From positions 7,711,466 to 7,775,465 of the forward strand of contig NC_085092.1 in the NCBI RefSeq assembly GCF_963422355.1: a DNA stretch of 64,000 bases, read 5' to 3'. The DNA is from Corticium candelabrum. Taxonomy: Eukaryota > Porifera > Homoscleromorpha > Homosclerophorida > Plakinidae. Below are positions 35,733-52,975 of this stretch, in pieces; the stretch's first letter is position 1, and each line of letters begins with the position of its first letter. The position numbers were made by a program, and so were the translations under genes. Below the pieces are notes generated by a model, which worked only from the letters and a program-made list of their open reading frames with translations, did not search any database and was not told where the DNA came from.

Positions 35733-37297
35733 TCAGCGGACGAACATAAAGCCTTGCAGTTTAGAGTAGATACCAGTGTGTTTTCCACTATCACCAGTGT
35801 AGCCGTATAAGACGCGCTTGTCGGCTATTGAATAGAATTGCAAATAAGTGACTAGATTATTGGAATTGTAAAAGCTTACAGAAACGAGAAGATGTCCATA
35901 AAGACCCGCACTCATTATTGTCACGATTGTCAAATACTATAGCAGCAAACAAAGCAACAGTCAATTCTCGCAGTTAAACTGTATCGTAACAGCATATGCA
36001 GTCATTATCTCAGTACACATCTTTACCTTTGTAAGTATCCTGTGGAAATTGATATCCAACTGTTATTCCTTTGCAGTTTGACTCCCATTTGTAAGGATAA
36101 CTGTGAGATGTAATTATTCGTGCGCAGCTGCAACAACAAAACATATATTAGCAAAATAAATGCTTGTGAGCTTGTTCTGTACCTCGTTCCTCCGCAATTA
36201 GATTGAAATCCTGCTGCACCTTGTGGAAGCTGTATAACGTACGCACAAGGATTTGGATTAGCAATTGCAATGTACCAACATAGAAACTATTTTATACTTG
36301 AAAAAACGTTGTGTATTTGTTAGGACCAACGTCAACTCTAAACGTTCCTAAACAACAAATACAACTATTTTATTTATATCTTTGTAAAAATATAACAATT
36401 TTTTCAATTGACAGTCAGTCAGACGAAAAAGTCTAGAAACCTTCGTCATCAGCGAGAGCTCTTATAATCCTGTCATCTAATTTCCTGGCAGGTATCACTC
36501 CATTTGTACGATGAACCACACAAACATCTCCTCCTCTGCATCTTGTACCCACAGAACCGCCTTGAAGATGTAGATGACTTTGAGAATTAATACCAACGAC
36601 AAGAGTCCAACCACCACCTAATTGTAAAATAATGTTTATTTATAATTAACTTTATAGACTTGTACCTCAAATTTTACCGTAATTGGTCATGTCACAGTAA
36701 ACATAAAATACGTCACTTCCTGTTGGAATTGGCTTCACCCAATAATAACCACTCGGAATTTTCTTTCTTCGCCTCATCAGATCAGCACAACTTCTAGCTG
36801 GATAAGATTTAGTTCCATCTGTTTACAACAAACCAGATTCTAAACAACTGCCATTGTTTCGTGTAAAGTTTCTCTAGCTAATACATGAAACAGACTATGC
36901 ACACCTCTGTTTAGTGAATGCGCATAAACATTGATGAAATCTTACATGTCACTGCGCTTGCACAAACAGGACTGTCGTTGTCTCCTGCAAGAAGGCATCG
37001 CAGTAAACGAGTTTGGTCGTCCAAAGAAGCTTGCAGTTTGCTGATTGCAGTGCTGGTGCAGCTAGTCTCATCAGATTGACTCATAGCCACAGCTGATGCA
37101 ACTGCAATGACGTAACCGTATTACAACTATACACATGCTCGATCGCATGTACAAAGCTACTAGACTGTATTATTGCAGGCACAATGCTTGACAAGTCTAG
37201 GGCTAGCAAGAGATTGAGGGTGCACTGTATATATACACAATGTCTTACCGAGTAATGTGCTCGCCAGACAGGCGACGCATATGTTCCAAAGAGCCAT
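35733..37297 (-). CDS. Array gene 5: secreted fibrinogen-like protein, 298 aa
   Basis: Exons: 37249-37297, 36946-37101, 36678-36818, 36441-36617, 36298-36347, 36183-36229, 36027-36127, 35880-35936, 35733-35851 (897 nt). Leader MALWNICVACLASTLL. The 5' half is almost identical to gene 1 in exons, introns and upstream DNA; the 3' half groups with genes 4, 10 and 11 (GYTGDSGKHTG loop, 28-nt last intron). Exon 1 ends CTCG instead of CTGG but keeps its GTAAG donor. All nine exon lengths equal those of gene 1 and gene 11, so the frame is intact. Confidence 0.78.
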
Positions 37298-37380
37298 TCC
37301 GGATTGCAGAATTACGAGACAGTATACACTGTTTGTTATCACACAATCACGCAGAACAAATGCTGCAACTGCTGAGAGTG

Positions 37381-37400
37381 TGTTGCTTATATGTATTTGC
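37381..37400 (-). promoter_or_regulatory. TATA-type core promoter of gene 5
   Basis: GCAAATACATATAAGCAAC on the minus strand, same sequence and spacing as upstream of gene 1. Confidence 0.5.
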
Positions 37401-38008
37401 AATCCATCTACATTAGTTATGCATGGTCCGCGTAATAGACATGAAAGCTTCCGCAATCATGGTTGACTAGACGGGATTCATGCATGATTGACTAGCTATA
37501 GACAAGAGTGGTATACGCCTAAAATTAAGCATGACCTCTAAACCGTACCGTAACCGGTAAACTACACTAAACCGTATACATTATGTATAAAGTCTTGCGT
37601 CTAATCTTGGTCATTCAACTGTTTCCTACTCTATGGTATATAATATGTTACTCTGTATAGCAGCTATCTGCATGCATGACCCAGCCAGCTGCTACGCTAG
37701 CATCACAATCATAACTTCTGGATAGAAGCACTGAAGTGCTCGACCTTTGGATGATAGCCTCTCTAGGTTACAAGGATGCATACCGTATATGGTGAGTTAT
37801 GTGATACAAGATCACGTAAACGTCACCAGACACACATGCCAAGACAGATACATGCACAGTTTAGTGGCGCAGGAAGATGTTCACGAGCGTGTCATCATGA
37901 GTACGAAAACCCATTTGCCAGACCGTAACTACACAGATTTGCAAAAGTTACTGCACAGAAAATTTCAATTCCTCCACTGAGCGAGCCCCTCAGTCCCCCG
38001 CTTCATAC
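37401..38008. repeat. Upstream spacer of gene 5, copy of 6488-7093
   Basis: Near-identical to the gene 1 spacer and similar to the gene 11 spacer. No gene recognised. Confidence 0.6.
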
Positions 38009-38563
38009 ACCAGACGCGGTGTTGATTGCAGCTCCAAATGCTCCGCCATCACCACTATCTAGGCACTACGTCTGGTTTAGTACCGCCCCTTGCAGTCACC
38101 GCTAATCATGTCTATAATTTGTGTCAGTTACAAGTAAGTAAGTTACAGTTACTTTGTAGATTACAGGGAACGACTGTAGCGAGGGAACTTGCAGACAGCA
38201 GTCCAATGCATTGCAGTAGAGGCTTATGACGCATTGCAGCTTCAACTGGAAACCTGTGTACGCGTGCAAAGGCGTATGATGCACGGCAAGTGCCATTTCT
38301 GATCTGCCATTTCACCGCTACGCTTCCTAGCGTAGCTGCAATCTCTTACCAACGTTTGACAGCGGTCTAAAATCGCAATGTCGACAAGTACAGAGACTAG
38401 AACAACGCCAAAGCCCAATCGAAGGCTCGGTTCCTAGCTAATAACATTAGTATGACACGCGCTGAAGAATTTGATTACATATTACTCCCGTCCAGAAAGG
38501 CGGTACCGAACCAGACGTAGTGATGGCGGCGCATCCGGGGCTGCAATCCATAGTGCGTCTGGG
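38009..38563. mobile_element. Foldback MITE, complete 555-bp copy
   Basis: Left arm 38010-38092 (CCAGACGCGGTGTTGATTGC ... GTACCGCC) and right arm about 38488-38563 are inverted copies. The same-length copy at 56541-57095 supports the boundaries. No coding capacity. Confidence 0.65.
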
Positions 38564-39594
38564 CGAGGCTAGGTGCAGTTGGCTGAGAAAGGACAGGCAG
38601 TCTTTGTTCCAAATACCTTTATTTGCATCCAAATTTATACGAGCAACACAGTGGAGTACGCATACTGCCACGAAAGAACGAAGAGTAGACTGACAGGTGC
38701 AGGTGCACCTGTAGCCGTTACTGTAACGGCTAGAGTGCGTGGACGTACGCAGAGTACATAATACCGCCCACATCCGTGTATCAACCCGCCCCCATTTGAC
38801 CGTCGAGTCGGTCGTCGAGTCGTTGGTCTACAGCGGTACGTATTACACTAGAACCCTAGCGCTTGAGCGCCTCCAGTTGATAGGCCAGGTCATCTGTTTC
38901 CTTCTATTGGCAATATTTCAATAACTTTTCTATTTAAACTCCGATTGATATCAAACTTAGTTAACAAATTCAAATAAATTATTTAACTCATATTGCATTG
39001 TTATTTTTTCTAGAGATGGAGTTGTTCGATGAGACAAGACGATTTCCCTCTAATGGCAATATTTTCTTTTGTACGTACAAAATGTACTGGCAATAATAAC
39101 AGGTATGATGACATTGGTGGCTTGACAATGCAGACTGTCCTTTAATATATAAATTAATTAATTAATTAAAACTATTTGTTGGACATTCGCTCGTGCGGGT
39201 ATTTCGTAGAGTACAGGAAACCGCATTTGTTCGTGTGATGCTGCTTCATCCCGCCAATAATTAATGTAGCAATAAATTGCATAACTTGTATGCTCAATCG
39301 CTTAACGTCAATTGTGTCAACAGATTTAGTACAAATTTTATGAAATGAATTACAAATAACTTAATTAACTTGCACAAACTAGATGTACAGCGTTCTGGCG
39401 CAAAAATTGTATTTAAAACAATAAACTTTTGTTATTAGCAATTAGATAAACAATAAAAGCAAAGTCGGTCCACTAGTCATGTACAGCGCAGATGAAAAAC
39501 TTTTAATGCACGAAGTTTAGACATATTGATAACATGCAACAATTATTAGTGATCAGCTACAGAACAAGTCTTTTTAGATGTCATTTCTTAGTGC
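38564..39594. other. Spacer between the MITE and gene 6
   Basis: 38564-39143 matches about 57096-57674; similarity stops at the shared word GACTGTCCTTTAAT, then the two diverge, which marks the edge of the large duplication. 39144-39594 is AT-rich with TTAATTAATTAA runs. No gene seen. Confidence 0.5.
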
Positions 39595-41089
39595 TCAGCG
39601 GACGTACATAACACCTTGCAGCTTAAAGTAGATACCAGTGCTTCCTCCATCACCACCAGTGTAGCCGTATAAAACGCGCTGGTTGGCTAATGAATAAAAT
39701 TGAAATAAGTGGCAATATAAAGAACATTTGAAACTGTGAACGCTTACAGTAACGAGAAGATATTCATAAAGACTCGCACTCTTGATTGTCACGACTGTCA
39801 AATACTAGTAGCAAACAAAGCAACAGTCACTTTATCTCCCATGCAACAGTACTACAAAGTCTTACCTTTGCAAGCACTGTTAGATAGTTTATATCCAATT
39901 GTTATTCCTTTGCAGTTTGACTCCCATTTGTAAGGATAACTGTGAGATGTAATTATTCGTGCGCAGCTGCAACAACAAAATGTGTGTTAGTAAAATATAT
40001 CCAGACAAAAGCACTAACTATATATACCGCTTGTGAGCTTGTATTTACCTCGTTTCTTCGCAATTAGATTGAAATCCTGCCGCACCTTGTGGAAGCTGTA
40101 ACGTAAGTAAAAGGATTTACAATTGCAATGTTGCAATCTAAATACTATTTTATACTTGAAAAAACGATGTGTATTTGTTAAGACCAACGTCAACTCTAAA
40201 CGTTCCTAAACAACAAAAATAAATATTTTATATCTTTGTAAAAATATAACAATTTTGAAATTAACAGTCAAATAGACGAAAAAGTATAGGAACCTTCGTC
40301 ATCAGCAAGAGCTCTTATAATCTTGTTATCTAATTTCCTAGCAGGTATCACTCCATTTGTACGATGAACCACACAAACATCTCCTCCTCTGCATCTCGCA
40401 CCCACAGAACCGCTTTGAAGATGCAGACGATTTGAGAATTAATACCAACAACTAGAGTCCAACCACCATCTAATTGAAAAGTAAAGTCTATTTATTACTT
40501 AACTTGCTAGACTTGTACCTCAAATTATTACCGTAATTGGTCATGTCACAGTAAACATGAATAGCGTCATTTCCTGTTGGAATAGGCTTTATCCAATAAT
40601 AGCCACTCGGAATTTTCTTTCTTCGTCTCAATAGATCAGCACAACTTCTAGCTGGATGAGCTTTAGTTCCATCTGTTACAACAAACAACAACTGCTGTTG
40701 TATCGTGTAAAGTTACTCTAGCTATATTCAACAGACCATGCACACCCCTTTGTAAGTAAATGCGCATAACACTTGATTGATGAAAACTTACACGTCACAG
40801 CGCTTGCACAAACAGGGCTGTCGTTGTCTCCCGCAGGAAGGCATCGCAGTAAACGAGCTTGGTCGTCCAAAGAAGCTTGCAGTTTCACTATTGCACTGCT
40901 GGTGCAGACAGTCTCATCAGATTGAGTTGTAACTGGTGTAGCTACAAAGAGCCAACAGTATTAAATAGTATAGATACATCCTCGAGCGCTTCTACGTGGT
41001 TAGCAAAAGCTTGAGGGTCTAGACACAAACAATATCTCACCCAGTAATGCGCCGGCCAGACAGAAGACGCTGATGTGCCAAAAAGCCAT
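39595..41089 (-). pseudogene. Array gene 6: fibrinogen-like, frameshifted
   Basis: Exon positions: 41041-41089, 40792-40941, 40532-40672, 40294-40469, 40156-40205, 40049-40095, 39866-39966, 39748-39804, 39595-about 39712. Exon 4 is 176 nt instead of 177: one T is missing in the TTTT of the GATTTTGAG word at about 40431, shifting the frame after INSQ. The last exon has lost its CTAG acceptor (ATTGCC instead) and has a one-base deletion in its TTGCAA word. Exons 1-3 remain good (leader MAFWHISVFCLAGALL). Without an assembly error the gene cannot make the full protein. Confidence 0.72.
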
Positions 41090-41160
41090 ACCGGATTGCA
41101 GAATTACGATATCAGATGGTCACGCATGCTGAGAACAAATGCTGTAGTTGCTGAGAGTCT

Positions 41161-41179
41161 GTTGCTTATATATACTTGC
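41161..41179 (-). promoter_or_regulatory. TATA-type core promoter upstream of gene 6
   Basis: GCAAGTATATATAAGCAAC on the minus strand, the best match to the array consensus although the gene downstream is broken. Confidence 0.45.
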
Positions 41180-42280
41180 AATCCAACTATACACGGTAGT
41201 TAGACGGTCCGCGTACACACGAGAACATCCAGAATCATGGTTGATTATAGAATGACCGGCAGGCCTAGGCCTACAATACACAACAACATTATATGGCACG
41301 GTATACCGAGACACCGTATTCATATCTTAGCCACTAAACCGGTAACTATCCTAAACCGCACTACATGTACTCTAGTAGCTAAGTATATATTGTTAGAGTC
41401 ACGCATCGCAGTATGTATTATAGCTATCTTTTATCTGATCCTGCTGCTATGCTTTATATAGCGTCATACTCCTAGTGACTAGCAACTAGATACGACAAGT
41501 TACATCAACATCCGTGGTAACGTTGTTGTTGAAGTTGAAAACCTAACCATCCATTCTCTAGCGACATCCTATCTCGGTCAGTGCTTGCCAGTTTTCTACG
41601 AACTGTGCTTGATACGTAAGTCAGGCTTGTCTTCTATCGCTAAGCTCGTGTCTCCTCTTATCGATTTATTTTGTCTAGTCAACATTCTCTGTTTTCGTTG
41701 ACAACGAGGAAGACGGAGGACTCACAGACACGTGATCTCGACTTCTAGAGAAAGAGACTTTACGTGTGTCTTTCTTAACTTGTACTCTAGTCTTCTCCGC
41801 TAGCTCTTATATCTACAAGATGATAAAAGCGTTCATCGTACTGTTAGCTGCTATACAACAGAACTTGAAATCTACGAGAGCAATACTCAAACGTACATGC
41901 ATCCGAGACTAGATCATCATCTCGATAAATGTTGCTTTTCATTGCTTTTCTGCAATACCATTAGAGACGTTAGTTATATTTAGTGATAGGTTGCTTGTGA
42001 CATCGTTACATGGCTAGTCGCGCGTAGCCAGACTATTTCTACCGACGCGTTATGCTTTCGGGCAAGCATCGTTTATATAAACGCCTACACTAGCAACCAG
42101 GCATATCGACATGACAAGCGACAGTTGTACCTTGAAAAACCAATGTTATACACGTACTACACAGCACAACGTCGGACTGAAACTATACGTTTTATATATA
42201 CTACTAAAATATTGAAGTACGCGGTGAAATTTGTACAACATGCGTATACGTCATCCTTAAGCAGCATTCAACGTAGGTTT
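41180..42280. repeat. Spacer between genes 6 and 7, copy of 45753-47190
   Basis: Parallel to the gene 8-gene 9 spacer except that the 46335-46667 MITE is absent; the empty site is GAGACTTTACGTG near 41755. No gene seen. Confidence 0.65.
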
Positions 42281-42886
42281 TTAGCGGACGTACATAAAGC
42301 CTTGCTTGTTAGAGTAGATGCCAGTGTGTTTTCCGCCATCGGCAGTATAACCGTATAATACGCGGTTAGAAGCTAATATAGACAAAATTGCAAATAAGTG
42401 ACTGACATGTTTGAACTTGTAAAGTTCTACAATAACGGGAAGACGACCAGGAGCCGCACTCGCTATTGTCGTGATTGTCAAACACTAGTTGCAAGCAAAG
42501 CAACAGTTAGGATTAGAGCAACATTAGTATAGCAACTCCTCTAGACTACAAAGCCTAATCTTTGTAATGGCTGTTGGCTAGTTTATATCCAACTGTTATT
42601 CCTTTGCAGTTTGACTCCCATTTATGAGGATAACTGTGAGATGTAATTGTTCTTGGGCAGCTGCAACAACAGTGAGTTAAAGTTTCAAACACGAATTGTA
42701 CATGCATGCATGTAAACATAGACCTTGACCCCCCGCAATTGGATCGAAATGCTGCTGCACTTTGTGGAAGCTGCAATTGAGGTACGCGATATAGTATGTT
42801 TAGCAGCGGTGCACTAGAAAACTTCAGTATCTGAAACCTAAAAAATGTTGTGTATGTGCTGGGACCAACATGAACTCTAAACGTTC
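42281..42886 (-). pseudogene. Array gene 7: 5'-truncated copy, exons 5-9 only
   Basis: Recognisable exons: 42838-42886, 42724-42770, 42560-42660, 42431-42484, 42281-42401. Exons 1-4 are missing; upstream sequence runs into a GTGC-rich tract (43012-43110) and then unrelated 3' flank of gene 8. Exon 5 is one base short, the exon 7 donor is AT instead of GT, and the last exon is out of frame with exon 8. The last exon still reads RVLYGYTADGG and GFMYVR and ends TAA, as in gene 9, its closest relative. Confidence 0.75.
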
Positions 42887-43011
42887 CTAAACAAAAAACA
42901 ATTTAAATTCTCTAAACTAGCAAGCGACAATCAAGACGTATCACTAGCAAAAGTATTCTACTTTCAGTTAATTCTAAGTTAATTGTATAGTAAAGACGTT
43001 GCAACAGCGCG

Positions 43012-43743
43012 CACGCATGTGTGTGTGCGCGCGCGTGTGTGCGTGGGTGCGTGCGTGCGTGCGTGCATGCGTGCGTGCATGCGTGCGCTCGGGCTTGCGA
43101 GCGTGTGTATTCTATAGCAAGCTGTTTGACTCTCTCGCTAACTATACTTGTTATAATAATTATGATATGCGGCATCGAGAGCCATGAAGCTACAGAGCAT
43201 AAACCAATTGAAGCAAAAAAGTTTTGTTTCCCATTTTATACATTAGAAATAGCTATTTATTTCTAATATTGCAAAACTTATTGTCTGGTTACTTTGCTTA
43301 CTTTTCTCCCATCACATGCAGAAAGCAGTCTGGGGTACCAAAGCTAGTAGAGTTGTGAAGCTGCAGTTTTCTAGAGGTGGCAGTTGAAGCTGTCTAAGTA
43401 TTTGTTTCCCGTAGTGTAGAGTAGCTATTTATATCTAATATTGCAAGTCATATTATCTTACTCATGACTCTAGATAATGCATATATTAGGTCAGCAATTA
43501 GACTTAGGATTTGAGAAGGCAAATGTGTTGGAAACTAATTTTTTAAAATAATGTGTAAAACAGTTGGATTATAGCTACAAGACAAGCGATAACTGTCAAG
43601 ACACTTTATAGAATGCAAAGCATCATAAACTCGTACAGCACAGATTAGACGAAAACTATTAGCCATATACCTAATAATACAACCAAAGAACAAGAAGAAC
43701 AGTTAGAACAAGTCGTTCTTCCTTTTTGAATTAATTAGCTTGT
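43012..43743. other. GTGC-rich tract and 3' flank of gene 8
   Basis: 43012-43110 is a mixed GTGC/GTGT simple repeat. From about 43330 a worn copy of the small-ORF region (AGAAAGCAGTCTGGGGTACC) appears, without an open frame. Nothing else recognised. Confidence 0.55.
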
Positions 43744-45662
<1,919 letters not shown>

Positions 45663-45733
45663 ACCGGATTGCAGAATTACGATATCAGATGGTCACGCAT
45701 TCAGAGAACAAATGCTGTAGTTGCTGAGAGTCT

Positions 45734-45752
45734 GTTGCTTATATATCCTCGC
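45734..45752 (-). promoter_or_regulatory. TATA-type core promoter of gene 8
   Basis: GCGAGGATATATAAGCAAC on the minus strand, 70-90 nt upstream of the ATG at 45662. Confidence 0.5.
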
Positions 45753-46334
45753 AATCCAACTATACACGGTAGACGGTCCGCGTACACGGAGCATCCGGAA
45801 TCATGGTGATTATAGAATGACCGGTACGCCTAGGCCTACAATGCACAACAACAATATATGGCACGGTATACCGAGACACCGTATTCATATCTTGACCACT
45901 AAACCGGTAAGTATACTAAACCGTACTACATGTACTCTAAAAATAGCTAAGTATATATTATTAAAGTCTCGTATCTCAGTATGTATTATAGCTATCTGTT
46001 ATCTGATCTTGCTTCTATGCTCTCTAGAGCGTCATAGTCCTACTGACTAGCAACTAGATACGACAAGTTACATCAACATCCGTGGTAACTTTGTTATTGA
46101 ACTTGAAAACCTAGCCATCCATTCTCTAGCGGTGTCCTATCCCGGTCAGTGCTTGCCAGTTTTCTACGAACTGTGCTTGAGACGTAAGTCAGGTGTGTCT
46201 TCTATCGCTAAGCTCGTGTCTCCTTTTACCAATTGGTTTTGTCTAGTCAACATTCTGTGTTTGTTTTCGCTGACAACGAGCAAAGCGGAGGACTCACAGA
46301 CACGTGATATCGACTTCTAGGAACAGAGACTTAA
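45753..46334. repeat. Upstream spacer of gene 8
   Basis: Copy of 28627-29205 and 41180-41757. No gene recognised. Confidence 0.6.
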
Positions 46335-46667
46335 GCCCTGTCCACACTAGACCAGAATGGATTGCGATCGGATCGAGGGGATAGCGAGCGTCCACACTGC
46401 ACTCTACTGTACTACGTCTTCGATATCACGAGACTGATGACCGATGTGTACGTGTGGCTTCTTTGCTTATGGAAAGCGTCGATACAGCGACGCAAGGTGA
46501 GCGAGAACAAAGACGAGTGAGGAGTGTTAGATGTTCCGACTACACGCGTAGAGTACGTATAGGTAACGCCCACTTTTTCTAATTGGATTCAACAGATCGC
46601 GATCGAAACCACCTCGCGATGTGGATTGGCGATCGGATCGCGACCCAGTTGCAAGTGTGGACAGTCC
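46335..46667. mobile_element. MITE (GCCCTGTCCACAC family), complete copy
   Basis: Inverted ends GCCCTGTCCACACTAG and CAAGTGTGGACAGTCC, flanked by TTAA and TTTAA. The empty site is preserved near 41755. Internal GATCGCGATCG words are palindromic. 46668-47190 is spacer shared with 41760-42280, no gene seen. Confidence 0.7.
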
Positions 46668-47190
46668 TTTAACGCGCGTTTTTCTTAACTTGTGCTCTAG
46701 TCTTCTCCGCTAGCTTTTATATCTACAAGATGATAAAAGCGTTCGTCGTACTGTTAGCTGCTATACAACAGAACTTGAAATCTACGAGAGCAATACTCGA
46801 ACGTACACACATCCGAAACTAGATCATCATCTCGATAAATGTTGCTTCTCATTGCTTTTCTGCAATATCAATCAAGACGTTAGTTATCTGTAGTGATAGG
46901 TTGCTTGTGGCATCGTTACATGGCTAGTCTCGCGTAGTCAGACTCGATCTACCGACGCGTTAGCCCTTCGGGCAAGTATCGTTTATATAAACGCCTACAC
47001 TAGCAACCAGGCATATCGACAAGACAAGCGACAGTTGTACCTTGAAAAACAATGTTATACACGTACTACACAGCACAACGTCGGAGTGAAACTATACGTT
47101 TTATATCTACTACTAAAATTTTGAAGTACGCGGTGAAATTGTACAACATGAGTATACGTCATTCTTGAGCAGCATTCAACGTAACTTGTT

Positions 47191-50126
<2,936 letters not shown>

Positions 50127-50333
50127 GAGTTCATGCATGCACGACTCTAACGACGCCCCACATTTGTGCTATCAGGTTTTGCTTGTTAGTAGTTTGCAAC
50201 TGTTTCTATATCTAAAATTATTTGCTATAGAAACAGACACGCCTCCTTTCAACTAAAAGGTATCTGCGTGATCTCTTCCAAAACTCTAGGTTTGTCACAA
50301 TCTGCCATACCCAGACAGCTAGAGCTGATCAAG

Positions 50334-50489
50334 ATGAGTCTTGATGCTAAAGCTGCACGTGATGGGAGCTTTCTTCTCTCCTTTCACTCTCCTGCCATCA
50401 TAGGTAGAAAGCAGTCTGGGCTACCAATGTTAGTTGTTGTGGCAGTTGAACTTGAAGCTGCAGTTTTAGACGTGCAGTTGAAGCCGTAA
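50334..50489 (+). CDS. Candidate small ORF/exon, copy C (51 aa)
   Basis: Counterpart of copy A 18.4 kb away, with the longer start MSLDAKAARDGS. The frame is intact through LVVVAVELEAAVLDVQLKP. Function unknown. Confidence 0.3.
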   Translation: MSLDAKAARDGSFLLSFHSPAIIGRKQSGLPMLVVVAVELEAAVLDVQLKP

Positions 50490-50516
50490 CTATATATCTG
50501 TTGTGTAGAGTTAGTT

Positions 50517-50587
50517 AGTCTTGCATAACCAGCCCTCCCCTTTTCTATTGTTGGAAACTAGAAAAAGGGAGAGGCTGGCTACTGAGT
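50517..50587. mobile_element. Hairpin MITE copy downstream of gene 10
   Basis: Counterpart of 32142-32211. 50588-50927 is plain 3' flank of gene 10. Confidence 0.6.
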
Positions 50588-50927
50588 AGCTATTTCTATC
50601 TAATATTGCAAAACTTATTGTCAGATTATCTCACTTATGACTAATGTATATGAGCACAGCAATTTTACTTAGGATTGGGACGACAAAATAGTGCTGGAAA
50701 GTAATCTCTTAATTAAAATAATGTGTAAAACATCTGCATTCACAACAAGACAAGCGATACCTGTCTACACACTTTGTAGATTGAAATGGATCGTAACATA
50801 CGTACAGGACAGATAAAACAAAAATCTATTTAGTAGTTATATATTATTATACTTAATTAGTATGAGAAAGTGCAACAACAAACAGTCAGAACAAGCAAGT
50901 CTTTCTTTCTTGAATTAATTAGTTTGT

Positions 50928-52031
50928 TCAGCGGACGAACATAAAGCCTTGCAGTTTAGAGTAGATACCAGTGAGTTTTCCACTATCACCAGTGTAGCCG
51001 TATAAGACGCGCTTGTCGGCTATTGAATAGAATTGCAAATAAGTGACTAGATTATTGGAATTGTAAAAGCTTACAGTAACGAGAAGATGTCCATAAAGAC
51101 CCGCACTCATGATAGTCACGATTGTCAAATACTATAGCAGCAAACAAAGCAACAGTCAATTCTTCCAGTTAAACTGTATCGCAACAGCATATGCAGTCAT
51201 TATCTCAGTACACATCTTTACCTTTGTGAGAATCCTTTGGAACTTGATATCCAACTGTTATTCCTTTGCAGTTTGACTCCCAAGTGTAAGGATAACTGTG
51301 AGATGTAATTATTCGTGCGCAGCTGCAACAACAAAACATATATTAGTAAAATAAATGCTTGTGAGCTTGTTCTGTACCTCGTTCCTCCGCAATTAGATTG
51401 AAATCCTGCCGCACCTTGTGGAAGCTGTATAACGTACGCACAAGGATTTGGATTAGCAATTGCAATGTAGCAACATAGAGACTATTTTATACTTGAAAAA
51501 ACGTTGTGTATTTGTTAGGACCAACGTCAACTCTAAACGTCCCTAAACAACAAACACAACTGATAAATACTATTATTTTATATCTTAATTAGTAAATCAA
51601 ACCTTCGTCATCAGCGAGAGCTCTTATAATCCTGTCATCTAATTTCCTAGCAGGTATCACTCCATTTGTACGATGAACCACACAAACATCTCCTCCTCTG
51701 CATCTTGTACCCACAGAACTGCTTTGAAGATGTAGACGATTTTGAGAATTAATACCAACAACTAGAGTCCAGCCACCACCTAATTGTAAAGTAATCTTTA
51801 TTATAATTAATTTTCTATACTTGTACCTTAAAAATATTTACCGTAATTGGTCATGTCACAGTAAACATGAAAAACGTCACGTCCTGTTGGAATTGGCTTT
51901 ACCCAATAATAGCCACTCGGAATTTTCTTGCTTCGCCTCGATAGATCAGCACAACTTCTAGCTGGATGAGCTCTAGTTCCATCTGTTACAACAAACAACA
52001 ACTGCTGTTGTATCATGTAAAGTTACTCTAG

Positions 52032-52096
<65 letters not shown>

Positions 52097-52874
52097 ACCG
52101 ACCATGCACACTTCTGTGTGTAGTGAATGCGCATAAAAATTGATTGATGAAACCTTACATGTCACAGCGCTTGCACAAACAGGACTGTCGTTGTCTCCTG
52201 CAAGAAGGCATCGCAGTAAACGAGCTTGGTCGTCCAAAGAAGCTTGCAGTTTTACTATTGCACTGCTGGTGCATCCAGATGCATCAGATTGAGTTGTAGC
52301 TGGTGTAACTAGAAAGAGATAAAGTATAAGTAGCACAGCTCTAGACATTCATCTTTGAGCTATTGCGTCATACAACTCTGCATGAAAAGTGCATGCTTAT
52401 AGTGCTTGACAAACGTAGAGCTTGAGCGTACAAACAATATCTTATCGGTACCCAGTATGATGTAGCAGTGCTGGCGACAAAGAATCCGCAAATGAATTCT
52501 ATAGCATGCAAGACTTGGAAAGCCATAATTTCGTAGTGCAGATCGCAAGATAGTGTTATTACCCATGCAGAGAACAAATGCTGTAGCTGCTGAGAGTGTG
52601 TTGCCAAGTCCTAAATATGTATGTGCAATCCAACGGTGGCTGTACAGCCCGCGTACACATGAGAGCTTCGCAGTTGCATGACTCTATAGCTCGCCTAAGC
52701 TTCTATATATAGTTGCATGTGACATCATAAAATTTCTACTGCATGCATGACTTTACTGACTCTACTGACTTGACTCTACATGCATGTTGTAGACACTAAC
52801 GCATTCACTAAAAGCTTGATCTTACCCAGTAATGCGCTGGCTACCAATGCGACACAGTTGTACCAAAGAGTCAT
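50928..52874 (-). CDS. Array gene 10: secreted fibrinogen-like protein, 296 aa
   Basis: Exons: 52826-52874, 52159-52308, 51842-51982, 51603-51779, 51493-51542, 51378-51424, 51222-51322, 51075-51131, 50928-51046 (891 nt). Leader MTLWYNCVALVASALL. As in gene 4 there is an unspliced alternative start at 52348 (MSRAVLLILYLFLVTP) and a leader-like exon at 52452-52526 (MAFQVLHAIEFICGFF); the latter ends in phase 0 and would not join exon 2 in frame. Intron 2 has an (AT)n tract of about 60 bp (52034-52093) that gene 4 lacks. A TATA motif is at 52959-52975. Partner of gene 4. Confidence 0.77.
52034..52093. repeat. (TA)n microsatellite in gene 10 intron 2
   Basis: About 30 TA units. The matching place in gene 4 has only TATATATA (33653-33660), so the expansion is newer than the 18.4-kb duplication. 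Confidence 0.96.
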
Positions 52875-52958
52875 TCTTTCTACTCAAGACAGTAGATACA
52901 AGTTGATTTCACCAGACAGTCACATGCACCGAAAAGCAATGCAGTAGTGGCTAATCCT

Positions 52959-52975
52959 GTTGCTTATATACTTGC
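52959..52975 (-). promoter_or_regulatory. TATA-type core promoter of gene 10
   Basis: GGCAAGTATATAAGCAA on the minus strand, identical to gene 4 and gene 12. Confidence 0.5.

Noticed and set aside
38447-38773. Frames of about 100 residues in the gene 5 and gene 11 spacers (also 56992-57303)
   Set aside because: They lie in or beside MITE arms and are not kept in register between the copies.
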